From an uncultured Actinomycetes bacterium (GTDB lineage Bacteria; Actinomycetota; Actinomycetes; Nanopelagicales; Nanopelagicaceae), in NCBI GenBank assembly GCA_903832395.1, contig CAILBF010000100.1:1-20958 (forward strand): 20,958 nt of DNA. Reading direction: 5' to 3'. The position numbers and the translations under genes were made by a program. Below the pieces are notes generated by a model that was not told where the DNA came from, made no database searches, and saw nothing but the letters and a program-made list of their open reading frames with translations. Each line of letters begins with the position of its first letter. Position 1 is the first letter of the stretch. Shown one piece after another: positions 7,128 through 15,138 of this stretch.

Positions 7128-8110
7128 CAACCGAGGTAAAAGCCGTTACCCCTACATATTCCGAAGCCTTTCAATCGGGCGTACGTGAAGAGATGACTCG
7201 CAACAAGAATATTTTTATTCTTGGTACTGACTTAGTAGAACGTGGCGGCCACTTTGCGCAAGTAAAGGGAATCGCACAAGAGTTTGGTGTTAAGCAAGTG
7301 ATGGACTCACCTATCTCTGAAGCTGCAATGATTGCCGCAGGTATGGGGGCAGCAATGTATGGCTGCCATCCAATTGTGGATTTGAACTTTATTGACTTCT
7401 CCCTTGGCGCAATGGATGAAATCATTAACCAAGCGGCAAAAATTCGCTTCATGTTCGATCGACCAGTTCCACTGGTTATTAGAGCCACATCTGGAGTCGC
7501 ACTTGGCGGTGCACACCATTGCAACTCACTTGAATCATTGTTCGCCAGTACCGCTGGTCTCTCACTAGCAGTTCCATCAACTCCAATGGATGTGAAGGGT
7601 TTGATTAAGACTGCGCTTCGTAATGAAGATCCAGTTGTCTTTTTAATGCATAAGAAGCTGTCAGGTATTCGCGGTGAGATTGGTGATGAAAAGTACTTCA
7701 TTCCATTTGGCAAAGCAAAGACCGTTAAGGCTGGAAAAGATGCCGTAATCATTACGTACGGTTACTCCGTCGTTACTGCTACTAAAACGGCGCAAGCTTT
7801 GGAGGCCGAGGGAATTTCCGTAGAAGTTATTGATTTACGCACCCTATTCCCAATCGATCAGGAAGCTATCGATGCTGCAGTTACTAAATTTGGGCGTGTG
7901 GTAGTACTCGATGAAGCACCACTATTTGGCTCAATAACTGCAGAAATTGCGGCAACAGCCTCGGAGCGTAACTTCAAGTCATTAAAAGGACCTATCGTCC
8001 GAGTGGGTGCAGTTCGTGCACCTCTGAGCGCAAACCCTGCAATGTCCGAGGCTGCAATTCCTTCAGTGGATCAAGTATCAAAAGCAATAAAACAAGTGAT
8101 GTCTTACTGA
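7124..8110 (+). CDS. Thiamine-diphosphate 2-oxoacid dehydrogenase E1 component, beta subunit
   Basis: 328 residues. It forms the alpha2beta2 heterotetramer with the preceding product. Family segments include a SEAAMIAAGMGAAMYG helix with the conserved Glu that activates thiamine diphosphate, DEIINQAAKIRFMF, VPLVIRATSG and AVPSTPMDVKGLI, plus a C-terminal transketolase-type domain with IDLRTLFPID and VLDEAPLFG. In the usual G.G..H.Q loop, the sequence reads ALGGAHHCNS, a modest departure near the active-site entrance. Its ATG overlaps the alpha stop. Thirteen bases separate it from the following SDR gene. No acyltransferase or dihydrolipoyl dehydrogenase gene follows. Confidence 0.92.
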   Translation: MTTEVKAVTPTYSEAFQSGVREEMTRNKNIFILGTDLVERGGHFAQVKGIAQEFGVKQVMDSPISEAAMIAAGMGAAMYGCHPIVDLNFIDFSLGAMDEIINQAAKIRFMFDRPVPLVIRATSGVALGGAHHCNSLESLFASTAGLSLAVPSTPMDVKGLIKTALRNEDPVVFLMHKKLSGIRGEIGDEKYFIPFGKAKTVKAGKDAVIITYGYSVVTATKTAQALEAEGISVEVIDLRTLFPIDQEAIDAAVTKFGRVVVLDEAPLFGSITAEIAATASERNFKSLKGPIVRVGAVRAPLSANPAMSEAAIPSVDQVSKAIKQVMSY

Positions 8111-8123
8111 AAGGGAATCAACG

Positions 8124-8936
8124 ATGAGTAAAAGTGCATTTAGCGTAGCGGGCAAAGTTGTTGTTATAACTGGAGCTGCTGGAGGAATTGGCATGGAAGT
8201 TTGCCGACAACTCGGTGGCGATGGGGCCAAAATCATTATGGCCGATATTAATGAAGCAGCATTAGCTGAGGGCAAAGCTGAATTAGTAGGCCGTGGAATA
8301 TCTGCCGTTACTTTTAAAGCTAACTCAAGTGTTGAAGCCGATGTGATTGCACTATTTAAGTTTGTTGCTAAAGAATTCGGCACTCCTGATATTCTAGTTA
8401 ATAACGCAGCCTCTGGAACTCATACCCCTCCTCAAGATACAACCCTAGAAATCTGGGACACTGTAATTGGAACCTCTTTAACTGGATACTTCTTAAATGC
8501 CCGGGAATTTTCTAAGTTGGTTATCGCTGCAAAGAAGCCGGGCGCTGTTGTAAATATCAGTTCTATCGCAGGTAGTTCTGCAATTGGTCGCGGCAACTTT
8601 GCATATAGCGTTGCTAAAGGTGGCGTAAACCAGATGACTCGTGAGCTAGCAATTGAATGGGCAAAATCTAAGATCCGTGTAAATGCGATTCAGCCATGTT
8701 CAGTTAACACTCCTGGTTGGCGCAAGTGGGTTGAAACTGAGGGTGAAAAAGCTAAGCCACTCATGGACTTATTAGTCCGAGGAATTCCAATGGGCCGTGT
8801 TGCTGAACCTGAAGATATTGCGCATGCAGTGCACTTTCTGGCTAGTGATGCCGCAGCAATGGTCACTGGAACCATCCTTCCGGTCGATGGTGGCAACTTG
8901 GCGTATAACGCAGGTGGAACCCTGGGAGATTACTGA
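8124..8936 (+). CDS. Short-chain dehydrogenase/reductase
   Basis: 270 residues, classical SDR. The nucleotide motif TGAAGGIG is at 16-23, Asp41 after strand 2 (IMADINE) favours NAD, NNAA starts at 93, catalytic Ser is in NISSIAG (about 146-147), and Tyr161 and Lys165 are in FAYSVAKGG. The C-terminus has EDIAHAVHFLAS and VTGTILPVDGG. It oxidises or reduces an alcohol/ketone on a small substrate, likely a sugar acid here. It ends the hydroxyacid dehydrogenase/E1 operon, preceded by AAGGGAA and ATG. It is one candidate for the 2-keto-3-deoxy-acid dehydrogenase that would make the substrate of the hydrolase at 4136, a role perhaps formerly held by the deleted SDRs. Exact substrate unknown. Confidence 0.9.
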   Translation: MSKSAFSVAGKVVVITGAAGGIGMEVCRQLGGDGAKIIMADINEAALAEGKAELVGRGISAVTFKANSSVEADVIALFKFVAKEFGTPDILVNNAASGTHTPPQDTTLEIWDTVIGTSLTGYFLNAREFSKLVIAAKKPGAVVNISSIAGSSAIGRGNFAYSVAKGGVNQMTRELAIEWAKSKIRVNAIQPCSVNTPGWRKWVETEGEKAKPLMDLLVRGIPMGRVAEPEDIAHAVHFLASDAAAMVTGTILPVDGGNLAYNAGGTLGDY

Positions 8937-8941
8937 TACCG

Positions 8942-8962
8942 CGATTGCTCTCAAGGCAATCG
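8942..8962 (+). terminator. Stem-loop after the SDR gene
   Basis: CGATTGC (8942-8948) and GCAATCG (8956-8962) are perfect 7-bp arms around a 7-base loop, starting five bases after the SDR stop. The position suits transcript termination or 3'-end protection of the 4900-8936 operon. The downstream sequence AATAATGC lacks a T-run, so it is not a textbook intrinsic terminator. Confidence 0.45.
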
Positions 8963-8990
8963 AATAATGCAATAAGTATCTCTATGGACT

Positions 8991-9012
8991 ATTGTTGTTT
9001 ACAAACAACAAT
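8991..9012. promoter_or_regulatory. Operator-like palindrome upstream of the GntR regulator
   Basis: Two perfect 10-base arms, ATTGTTGTTT and AAACAACAAT, flank a central AC. The site ends 16 bases before the regulator's ATG and therefore probably overlaps its promoter or leader. Length and symmetry fit a dimeric winged-helix regulator, so autoregulation by the product of 9029 is likely. I did not see the same full sequence elsewhere in the window. Confidence 0.6.
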
Positions 9013-9028
9013 CTAATGGAGTACGTAA

Positions 9029-9751
9029 ATGACGCTCAAACCTCTTGGACTTGGCCTATCTTCACGCCGAGCACTTTCAGATGTCGTAACCGATGATTTA
9101 CGCGATGCAATTATTTCGCATGATCTAGAACCTGGCCGACGAATTGCTGAGGATGAATTAGCTCTTCATTTGGGCGTATCTCGTGGACCAATTCGTGAAG
9201 CACTGATGCGCTTAGACCGCGAAGGTTTAGTAACAATTGAGCGCCATAAGGGTGCCCGGGTTGCTTCATGGAACGACACAGATATCCAAGAAATTTATTC
9301 AATGCGAAGCGCACTTGAAGTATTAGCAATTGAGTGGGCTTGTAAGAATGCCACCGCCGCAGATATTAAAGCTATGGAAGAAATATTGGATACCTACGAT
9401 AAATTGACTGACAAGCAGCGAACTCCCCGTGAAGTAAGCCGGTTGGATTTAGATTTTCATACTGCGCTTTTTGCTTCAGCCCACCATGTTCGCCTTTTTA
9501 AAACGTGGGAAGTTCTACGTTCACAGATTCACGCATTCTTGGCTTATACCTGGTCTCAAGATGGAAAAATAAACAAAGTCTTTTTGCCTAAGTGGGGTCC
9601 CGATCATCAAATTTTTGTTGAAGTAATCAGAAAGAAACAAATAGATAGGGCTAAAGGGGTTGTGCTAGATCACGTTGAAGCAGGATTGGCTCGAGTTTCA
9701 AAACATTTCGTTGAAGAACCTACGCCAAAAAAGAAGGTGGCTAAGCGCTAA
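9029..9751 (+). CDS. GntR-family transcriptional regulator, FCD subfamily
   Basis: 240 residues. The N-terminal winged helix (about 14-80) has the GntR signature ISHDLEPGRRIAEDELA...GVSRGPIREALMRL..EGLV. The C-terminal all-helical FCD ligand domain shows the expected metal-site residues, with Asp140 and His144 in LDFHTALF, His193 in DHQIF and His215 in LDHVEAGL. FCD regulators usually sense small carboxylic acids such as lactate, pyruvate or sugar acids, and that matches every neighbouring operon. A lysine-rich tail (PTPKKKVAKR) ends the protein. It starts at ATG, with a weak upstream site (TGGAGTACG). A palindrome lies just upstream. The last 11 bases overlap the convergent Ldh2-family gene. 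Confidence 0.93.
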   Translation: MTLKPLGLGLSSRRALSDVVTDDLRDAIISHDLEPGRRIAEDELALHLGVSRGPIREALMRLDREGLVTIERHKGARVASWNDTDIQEIYSMRSALEVLAIEWACKNATAADIKAMEEILDTYDKLTDKQRTPREVSRLDLDFHTALFASAHHVRLFKTWEVLRSQIHAFLAYTWSQDGKINKVFLPKWGPDHQIFVEVIRKKQIDRAKGVVLDHVEAGLARVSKHFVEEPTPKKKVAKR

Positions 9752-10754
9752 GTTCTTTTACCGAGCTCCAAATAGCTTCTGAAATTTGAATAGCGGCTTT
9801 ATTTTTCTTGCGCTCATTATTTTCAACATCTCCTGGCACGAGTACTGGGCGCTCGACATTGGAAGGCGTAGTTAATCTGATTGCTTGTGTGGCTTCAGAA
9901 ATTTCACGCTTGAAAAAATCTGTTCCAAAGAATTTTTCAGGATCAATTGCAATCAATACAGTGCCATAGCCATGTGAGTATCCAGCATTCATAGATGGGT
10001 GATTTCCCGACAATGCACCACCTAAAAGTTCAATCATTAAGCTCATGCAATAACCTTTATGGCCCCCGAATGGAAGAAGTGCCCCTCCACTATAAAAGTC
10101 CTCTGGATTTGTAGATTCATTTCCATCTTTATCAATGACAGTACCGAGCGGAATTTTACTTCCATTTGCACGAGCAACGCGTAATTTTCCTTCAGCACTA
10201 GATGCGGTCGCAAAATCTATTACTACTGGCACATCATTTGAAGGGATTCCGACAGCAAGTGGGTTAGTTCCAAATAGTCGATCCTTACCGCCGAAGGCAG
10301 CAACCGCGGGATCAGCATTGCACCACATTATTGAAATCAAATTCATACTCGCAAGGCTTTCGATGTATTCGCCTAACCGGCCAATGTGATTACAAGAGCT
10401 AATTGATATTGCACTTATTCCAAATTCTTTTGCTTTAATTGCAGCAACCTCCACGGCAAACTTGCAAGCTATCTGTCCCCAACCCCAATGCCCATCAATA
10501 ACAACAGTGCCTCCTGTTTCGCGGGTAATTCTTGGTACCGCTTTTGGATCAATTACCTTGTTCTCAATTGAATTCGTGTATTCGAGTAAGCGAATTATTC
10601 CGTGAGAGACATGTCCGGCCTCTTGCGCCTGCACTAAAGACTCAGCAACTGAATCGGCATAGTTCTTAGGGGTTCCGAACTTCTCCAGAATTTTCGCGCA
10701 AACCTCGAGAACTTCGCTTCTTGATATTCCAATGTTTTTTACTTGATCGGACAT
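9741..10754 (-). CDS. Ldh2-family NAD(P)-dependent 2-hydroxyacid dehydrogenase (malate/L-lactate dehydrogenase family)
   Basis: 337 residues, typical for the non-Rossmann Ldh2/MDG2 family, which includes L-sulfolactate, malate, ureidoglycolate and diketogulonate reductases. VSHGIIRL (His51), SCNHIGRLGEY (His123), FGTNPLAVGIP, VIDFATASSAEGK and GGHKGYCMSLMIE are the conserved blocks. Start is ATG at 10754, preceded by AAGGGG. It reads divergently from the dehydratase gene and converges on the regulator gene with an 11-base overlap. If the hydrolase at 4136 yields L-lactate, this enzyme could convert it to pyruvate, but reduction of a keto sugar acid is equally possible. Confidence 0.88.
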   Translation of the reverse strand: MSDQVKNIGISRSEVLEVCAKILEKFGTPKNYADSVAESLVQAQEAGHVSHGIIRLLEYTNSIENKVIDPKAVPRITRETGGTVVIDGHWGWGQIACKFAVEVAAIKAKEFGISAISISSCNHIGRLGEYIESLASMNLISIMWCNADPAVAAFGGKDRLFGTNPLAVGIPSNDVPVVIDFATASSAEGKLRVARANGSKIPLGTVIDKDGNESTNPEDFYSGGALLPFGGHKGYCMSLMIELLGGALSGNHPSMNAGYSHGYGTVLIAIDPEKFFGTDFFKREISEATQAIRLTTPSNVERPVLVPGDVENNERKKNKAAIQISEAIWSSVKELSA

Positions 10755-10851
10755 GGTTTACCCCTTGACTTGTAGCACAGTATCGTTAACAATTAACAAT
10801 TGAGGGTATATCTGATACCACCAGAAATCAACTTCTGAACGGAGAGTTTTG
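10755..10851. promoter_or_regulatory. Divergent control region with two repeat elements
   Basis: The 97-base space between the Ldh2-family gene and the dehydratase gene contains a tandem TTAACAA repeat (10786-10799), the first copy beginning within GTTAAC. It also contains an inverted repeat GGTAT-N5-ATACC (10805-10819), a plausible operator. A TTGACT (10765-10770) could be a -35 for the plus-strand gene, with AACAAT 17 bases later as a poor -10. GGAGAG (10841-10846) is the ribosome site of the dehydratase and decides its GTG start. Confidence 0.4.
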
Positions 10852-12060
10852 GTGAAAGTTACCGGTTTAGAAACTATTCGGTTGGCGGAATTTCCAGCGA
10901 TTCTATTTGTGCAAGTACATACCGACGAAGGTTTGATTGGGCTTGGCGAAAATTGTGTGGGGGTTGAAAGTGTTGAAACTTTTTTGCATGAGAGTGTTGC
11001 ACCGCGCCTTTTGGGTAAAAACCCGCTCAACATCAATGAAATCCATGAGGTTTTGCACCAAGATTTTATCGGTTTTAACGGTTCATCCATAGCGGTGCGG
11101 GCAACTTCTTCGATCGACATTGCTTTATGGGATTTATTTGGACAAGTTACTGGCCAACCAATTTATCAATTGCTCGGTGGAAAAGTTCGCGACAAAATTC
11201 GCGCCTACAACACTTGCGCAGGTTCGGCCTACGCAAAGGGCTCTTCTAATATAGATAGAAATCGCAAAGCTCAACTTGGAACAGTAACTGATCGTGAATA
11301 TGAAGATCTATTTGCATTCCTGAATAATCCTGAAGACCTTGTAGCAAGTCTTAAGGAGATGGGAATGACTGCGATGAAGATTTGGCCATTTGATGAAGCA
11401 GCCATGCGATCCGGTGGACAGACTATTCACAAAAAAGATTTGTCGGAAGCCGTAGATTTATTTAAGCGCGCACGAGTAGCCGCCGGTGATGATTTTGACA
11501 TCATGCTCGAGATGCACTCATTGTGGTCTACGCCGGCAGCCACCGTGATTGCTAATGCGGTTGAAGAGTATTCGCCTTTTTGGTTTGAGGACCCAATTAG
11601 AAATGAAAGTACGGACGCTCTCATCAGGCTTAGGGGCTCAATCAATTTACCCATAACTGTTGGTGAAACAACTGGAACGCGCTGGGACCATCACCGATTG
11701 TTATCATCAAAAGCTGTAGACCATTTGATGTTAGATCCTGGATGGGTTGGTGGAATAACGGAGGCTTCAAAAGTAATCGCTCTGGCCTCAACGTATGGAG
11801 TGCCTGTTGCGCCGCACGATTGCACTGGCCCAGTTGTATTAACGGTAGGAACCCACCTTGGTGTGACCTATCCAAACGTTGAATTACAGGAAATGGTGCG
11901 AGCTTTTTACTACGGCTGGTATCAAGACATGGTTACGGTTCTTCCTGCATATGACAATGGTTTCTTAACACCACCAACTGCACCGGGACTCGGTACTGCG
12001 CTGCAACCTGGCATAAATAAGCGCAAAGATGCGACTGTTAGATGGAGTCGCGTTGACTAA
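10852..12060 (+). CDS. Enolase-superfamily sugar-acid dehydratase (mandelate racemase/galactonate dehydratase-like)
   Basis: 402 residues. Likely beta-elimination of water from an aldonate to give a 2-keto-3-deoxy acid, with Mg2+. The capping domain (about 1-120) ends with SIDIALWDLFGQ...PIYQLLGG. The barrel has AMKIWPFDEA (Lys about 176), LEMHSLWS, WFEDPI, TVGETTG and APHDCTGPV. The EMH tripeptide sits where mannonate/galactonate-type dehydratases have a metal ligand-X-His, so Glu is probably the ligand and His the acid. I chose GTG at 10852 over TTG at 10849, because GGAGAG then lies five bases upstream instead of two. The gene overlaps the following kinase by eight bases. Mannonate, galactonate, fuconate or another aldonate are all possible substrates. 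Confidence 0.88.
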   Translation: MKVTGLETIRLAEFPAILFVQVHTDEGLIGLGENCVGVESVETFLHESVAPRLLGKNPLNINEIHEVLHQDFIGFNGSSIAVRATSSIDIALWDLFGQVTGQPIYQLLGGKVRDKIRAYNTCAGSAYAKGSSNIDRNRKAQLGTVTDREYEDLFAFLNNPEDLVASLKEMGMTAMKIWPFDEAAMRSGGQTIHKKDLSEAVDLFKRARVAAGDDFDIMLEMHSLWSTPAATVIANAVEEYSPFWFEDPIRNESTDALIRLRGSINLPITVGETTGTRWDHHRLLSSKAVDHLMLDPGWVGGITEASKVIALASTYGVPVAPHDCTGPVVLTVGTHLGVTYPNVELQEMVRAFYYGWYQDMVTVLPAYDNGFLTPPTAPGLGTALQPGINKRKDATVRWSRVD

Positions 12061-13522
12061 GGATTTAATTCTTGGTTTAGATGTTGGAACTTCTTCAGTT
12101 AAGGCGCTCTTTATTGGCGTTGATGGAGAAATTATAAAGCGAGTTCAAGTGAAAATTTCCACTATTTCCGGTCCGAATTCTTCTGCAGAACAGAACGCTG
12201 AAGATTATTTGTCCGCATTAATTGAAATTTCAAAAACTAATTCAGAATTAATAGCTCGAGTTGTTTCGATTGGATTATCGGGGCACACTCCATCAGTTGT
12301 TTGTGTAGATGAAATTGGACAAGCAGTACGCCCCGTGATGACGTGGCAAGATAATCGTGCGACTAAAGAGGCTGAAGATTTATTAGCTGAGTTTGGGAAT
12401 CCTTTTAATATCATTGGAACTTCACTCCCTTGGTCAGCTAGTGCTTGCCCAGCGAAATTATTCTGGCTAACCCGGCATGAACCCCAGTCTGTTGTAAAAA
12501 CTCGATGGGTTTTACAGCCAAAAGATTTTATTGGAATGCATTTGACCGGTACTGCAATATCAGATCCTTGGTCCTCGAAAGGTATTTGTAATGTTTTAAC
12601 GCGCGAGGCAATTAGTGGCCTATTGGAATTTATTGGTTGGAATTCAAAGATTCTTCCACAATTGATGGATGGTTTTGAAAACCGTGGTGGCGTAACTGAG
12701 CAGGCAGCGAAAAAATTCGGCCTGCCTTTAGGCATACCAGTAAGCACTGGTTGGTCTGATGCAATGTGTGGAATGGTTGCACTCAATGTTATGAGTGAAC
12801 CAAGCTCTTTTATTATTACTGGGACTTCTGCAATTGTTGGTGCATCAACGACAACTCCGCCTAAAGATGGGGGTTCGCTCTACGTCATTCCCAATACCTG
12901 CGCCCCACTTGCTATTACTTACGGGCCAACTCAATCCAGCGGCAGTGCTGTTGAATGGATCTCCTCCCTCTTGGAAATTACCCAAGATGCGGCGATAAAC
13001 CTGGCTGAAGGCACCAAAAGCCCTGATTTACCTATCTTTTTACCCTATATCTACGGGGAGCGTGCGCCACTATGGCGCTCAGATTTGCAGGGCGGTTTTT
13101 ATGGATTGGGTGGGGCAACCAATAAATCAGACTTAGCTGCCGCGGTCTTGGAGGGAATCTCATTTGCTGAAAAGCAAGTTATTGAGACAGCCGAAAAGTT
13201 GAATGGTTCCGCAAATCCTTTGATAAAGCTAGGTGGCCATGCGGGTAACGATCAACGGTGGGAAAAAATCCGCCTAAAAACATTGGGGCGAGAAATTTCG
13301 CGTTATGAAGATACTGACACCACCACTCGCGGATCAGCAATTCTGGCTCATGCAGTAATAACGAAAAATTTGAGTGAATCCACAAAACGTTTAGCGTTTA
13401 ATCCGATAAAATCAACGCCATCTAAAACCTACAAAACTTACTCTGATAAGAAATATAAAGAATTTTTATCATCGCAAGAAGCGGCGTTACGACTAGCAGA
13501 CCATAAAAAAGAACGAGGATAG
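12053..13522 (+). CDS. FGGY-family carbohydrate kinase (xylulokinase-like)
   Basis: About 489 residues. ATP-dependent sugar kinase of the FGGY family. LILGLDVGTSSVKALF opens the N-terminal lobe, MTWQDNRA follows, and GWSDAMCGMVA holds the probable catalytic Asp. GTSAIVGAS, YIYGERAPLW, GGFYGLGG and KLGGHAGNDQRW complete the family blocks. TTG at 12053 is my start: GGAG (12044-12047) is five bases upstream and the protein then begins just before the first strand. An ATG at 12029 in the same frame would add eight residues and lacks a good ribosome site. TTGACTAA makes an 8-base overlap with the dehydratase stop. Substrate could be a ketose or a keto-deoxy sugar. Confidence 0.9.
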   Translation: MTKDLILGLDVGTSSVKALFIGVDGEIIKRVQVKISTISGPNSSAEQNAEDYLSALIEISKTNSELIARVVSIGLSGHTPSVVCVDEIGQAVRPVMTWQDNRATKEAEDLLAEFGNPFNIIGTSLPWSASACPAKLFWLTRHEPQSVVKTRWVLQPKDFIGMHLTGTAISDPWSSKGICNVLTREAISGLLEFIGWNSKILPQLMDGFENRGGVTEQAAKKFGLPLGIPVSTGWSDAMCGMVALNVMSEPSSFIITGTSAIVGASTTTPPKDGGSLYVIPNTCAPLAITYGPTQSSGSAVEWISSLLEITQDAAINLAEGTKSPDLPIFLPYIYGERAPLWRSDLQGGFYGLGGATNKSDLAAAVLEGISFAEKQVIETAEKLNGSANPLIKLGGHAGNDQRWEKIRLKTLGREISRYEDTDTTTRGSAILAHAVITKNLSESTKRLAFNPIKSTPSKTYKTYSDKKYKEFLSSQEAALRLADHKKERG

Positions 13523-13565
13523 GATTTTGAAACAACGTAATTGATTAAATAATCTCACTAATTTT

Positions 13566-13583
13566 TTAGATCGAAAGATTTAA
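13566..13583. terminator. Weak AT-rich stem-loop between convergent genes
   Basis: TTAGATC and GATTTAA can pair over seven positions (one G-U) around a GAAA tetraloop, between the FGGY kinase stop and the ABC ATPase stop. The position fits a shared terminator, but the stem is AT-rich and has no clear T-run after it on either strand. Confidence 0.25.
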
Positions 13584-13593
13584 GAAAGTTAAA

Positions 13594-15111
13594 TTACTTA
13601 GAAACGCCCGTTCCATATTTCAAGATTCTTGACTCATCGCCATCAGCCCGTTCAAATTCATCGACTGTTGTGCCATCAGAAATAACAATTACGCGGTCTA
13701 CCAGAGCTAATAACTCATCTAAATCTGATGACACAACTATCACACTGGTGCCACTCTGTTGTACTTCGCGAATAATTCTATAAATCTCTTGTCTGGCTCC
13801 AACATCCACGCCTTTTGTTGGTTCATCCAATAATAAGATCTTTGGGTTTGCGATTAAAGCGCGTGCAAGTAGGAGTTTCTGTTGGTTTCCTCCACTGAGA
13901 TTTGATGGCTCCGAAGAAAAATTCTTAGTTTTAACCGATAACGCCTTCATACTAGCTACTGCTATATCTGATTCTTTGTTTTCATTCAAAAAACCAAATT
14001 TAGAAAAGAGGTCTAACGAACCAGCCGTTACATTTTTCTTCAAATTTAAGTTGAACAGCAGCCCTTCTCGTTTTCGGTCTTCTGTTAAATAGAAAATTCC
14101 ATTTTTACGCATTTCACTTGGATTCGTACTAGTGAGAACTTTATCTTGCCAAATCATTTTGCCAGTGAATGGCAAGCGTCCCGAAATCACATCAAGAACC
14201 TCCGACCTGCCTGAGCCAACTAGGCCCCCAAGCCCAACTATCTCCCCTTCTTTAACTTTCAAATTTATATTAGTTAGAGCGATGCTTTGCGGCCCTTTTC
14301 GTTCAGCTGAAATATTTTCAAGAACTAGAATATCTTTACTCTTGTTCTTTTCCTTCTTAACATTCACATCAGCCGAAAGTAAACGCCCGATCATTGAATT
14401 GATAATCTTTTCAGAACTAAATTCTTTCTTATCTAATTCAAGTACCACCTTTCCATCTCGCAGAACCGTGGCGCGGTCACACAGGTTCATCACTTCTGGA
14501 ATTCTGTGCGTTATGTAAATCATCGTGACATTTTTTGCGCGCAGGGTTCTCATAGTTCTAGCAAGTACTTCTGCGTCTTCCTTTGACAAAGAAGTTGTTG
14601 GTTCGTCTAAAATCAAAATGGATGGATTTGACGCTAACCCTCTGGCAATCATGGTTGTTTGTCTTTGTGCCGTGCTTAAATTCGATGCAAATGACGAGAC
14701 TGGCAAATTCAATTCGTACTTTTCGACAAGTTCCTGAGCGACTTTTATAGTGTTTTTTAATGAAAAAATATTATGGTGTGTAGGAAGTTGGCCGGCAAAA
14801 ATGTTCTCAGCCACTGTTAAATTATCTACGATTTCAATTTCTTGTGGGACGTAGCCAATTCCTTTGTTCCGTGCATCGGAAACGCTTCGCAGCTCGATCT
14901 CTTTACCACTCATGATAAGTTTGCCTGTTGCGCTTTTAGTTTCATACAAACCGGTGAGTAGTTTTACTAATGTACTTTTTCCTGCGCCGTTTTGCCCAAG
15001 TACTGCGTGGATCTCGGCTTCAAAAAAGGTTAAATTCACTTTTTGCAGAGCATCGACGTTGCCGAAACTCTTACTGAGGTCTTGGACCTCTAGGATTTTA
15101 TTAAGTGACAA
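13594..15111 (-). CDS. Sugar ABC transporter ATP-binding protein with two ABC domains (RbsA/XylG-like)
   Basis: 505 residues. Energises a CUT2-type sugar importer at the inner face of the membrane. Domain 1 has Walker A GQNGAGKST (39-47), signature-like LSTAQRQ (145-151) and Walker B ILILDEP (165-171). Domain 2 has the degenerate P-loop GLGGLVGSGRSEV and a normal LSGGNQQK with LLLDEPTKGVDVG, as usual for the family. The second domain being the one without a proper Walker A is a family trait, not damage. The start is TTG at 15111, with GAGAGAAG upstream. It is the last gene of the transporter operon, 83 bases after the binding-protein gene, and that gap contains a strong hairpin. Confidence 0.95.
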   Translation of the reverse strand: MSLNKILEVQDLSKSFGNVDALQKVNLTFFEAEIHAVLGQNGAGKSTLVKLLTGLYETKSATGKLIMSGKEIELRSVSDARNKGIGYVPQEIEIVDNLTVAENIFAGQLPTHHNIFSLKNTIKVAQELVEKYELNLPVSSFASNLSTAQRQTTMIARGLASNPSILILDEPTTSLSKEDAEVLARTMRTLRAKNVTMIYITHRIPEVMNLCDRATVLRDGKVVLELDKKEFSSEKIINSMIGRLLSADVNVKKEKNKSKDILVLENISAERKGPQSIALTNINLKVKEGEIVGLGGLVGSGRSEVLDVISGRLPFTGKMIWQDKVLTSTNPSEMRKNGIFYLTEDRKREGLLFNLNLKKNVTAGSLDLFSKFGFLNENKESDIAVASMKALSVKTKNFSSEPSNLSGGNQQKLLLARALIANPKILLLDEPTKGVDVGARQEIYRIIREVQQSGTSVIVVSSDLDELLALVDRVIVISDGTTVDEFERADGDESRILKYGTGVSK

Positions 15112-15138
15112 TTTAACTTCTCTCTTTTTGCTGTGGGA

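Noticed and set aside
7171..7752. A 193-codon open frame opposite the E1 beta gene
   Set aside because: Composition mirrors the antisense of a conserved coding gene; no ribosome site or recognisable motif.
12205..12786. A 193-codon open frame opposite the FGGY kinase gene
   Set aside because: Antisense shadow of conserved kinase sequence with no motif of its own.
14132..14518. A 128-codon plus-strand frame inside the ABC ATPase gene
   Set aside because: Lies opposite the second ABC domain, and the ATPase motifs are clearly on the minus strand.
13594..15111. ABC ATPase as a damaged gene because the second P-loop is degenerate
   Set aside because: A poor Walker A in the second half is normal for RbsA/XylG-type double ATPases.
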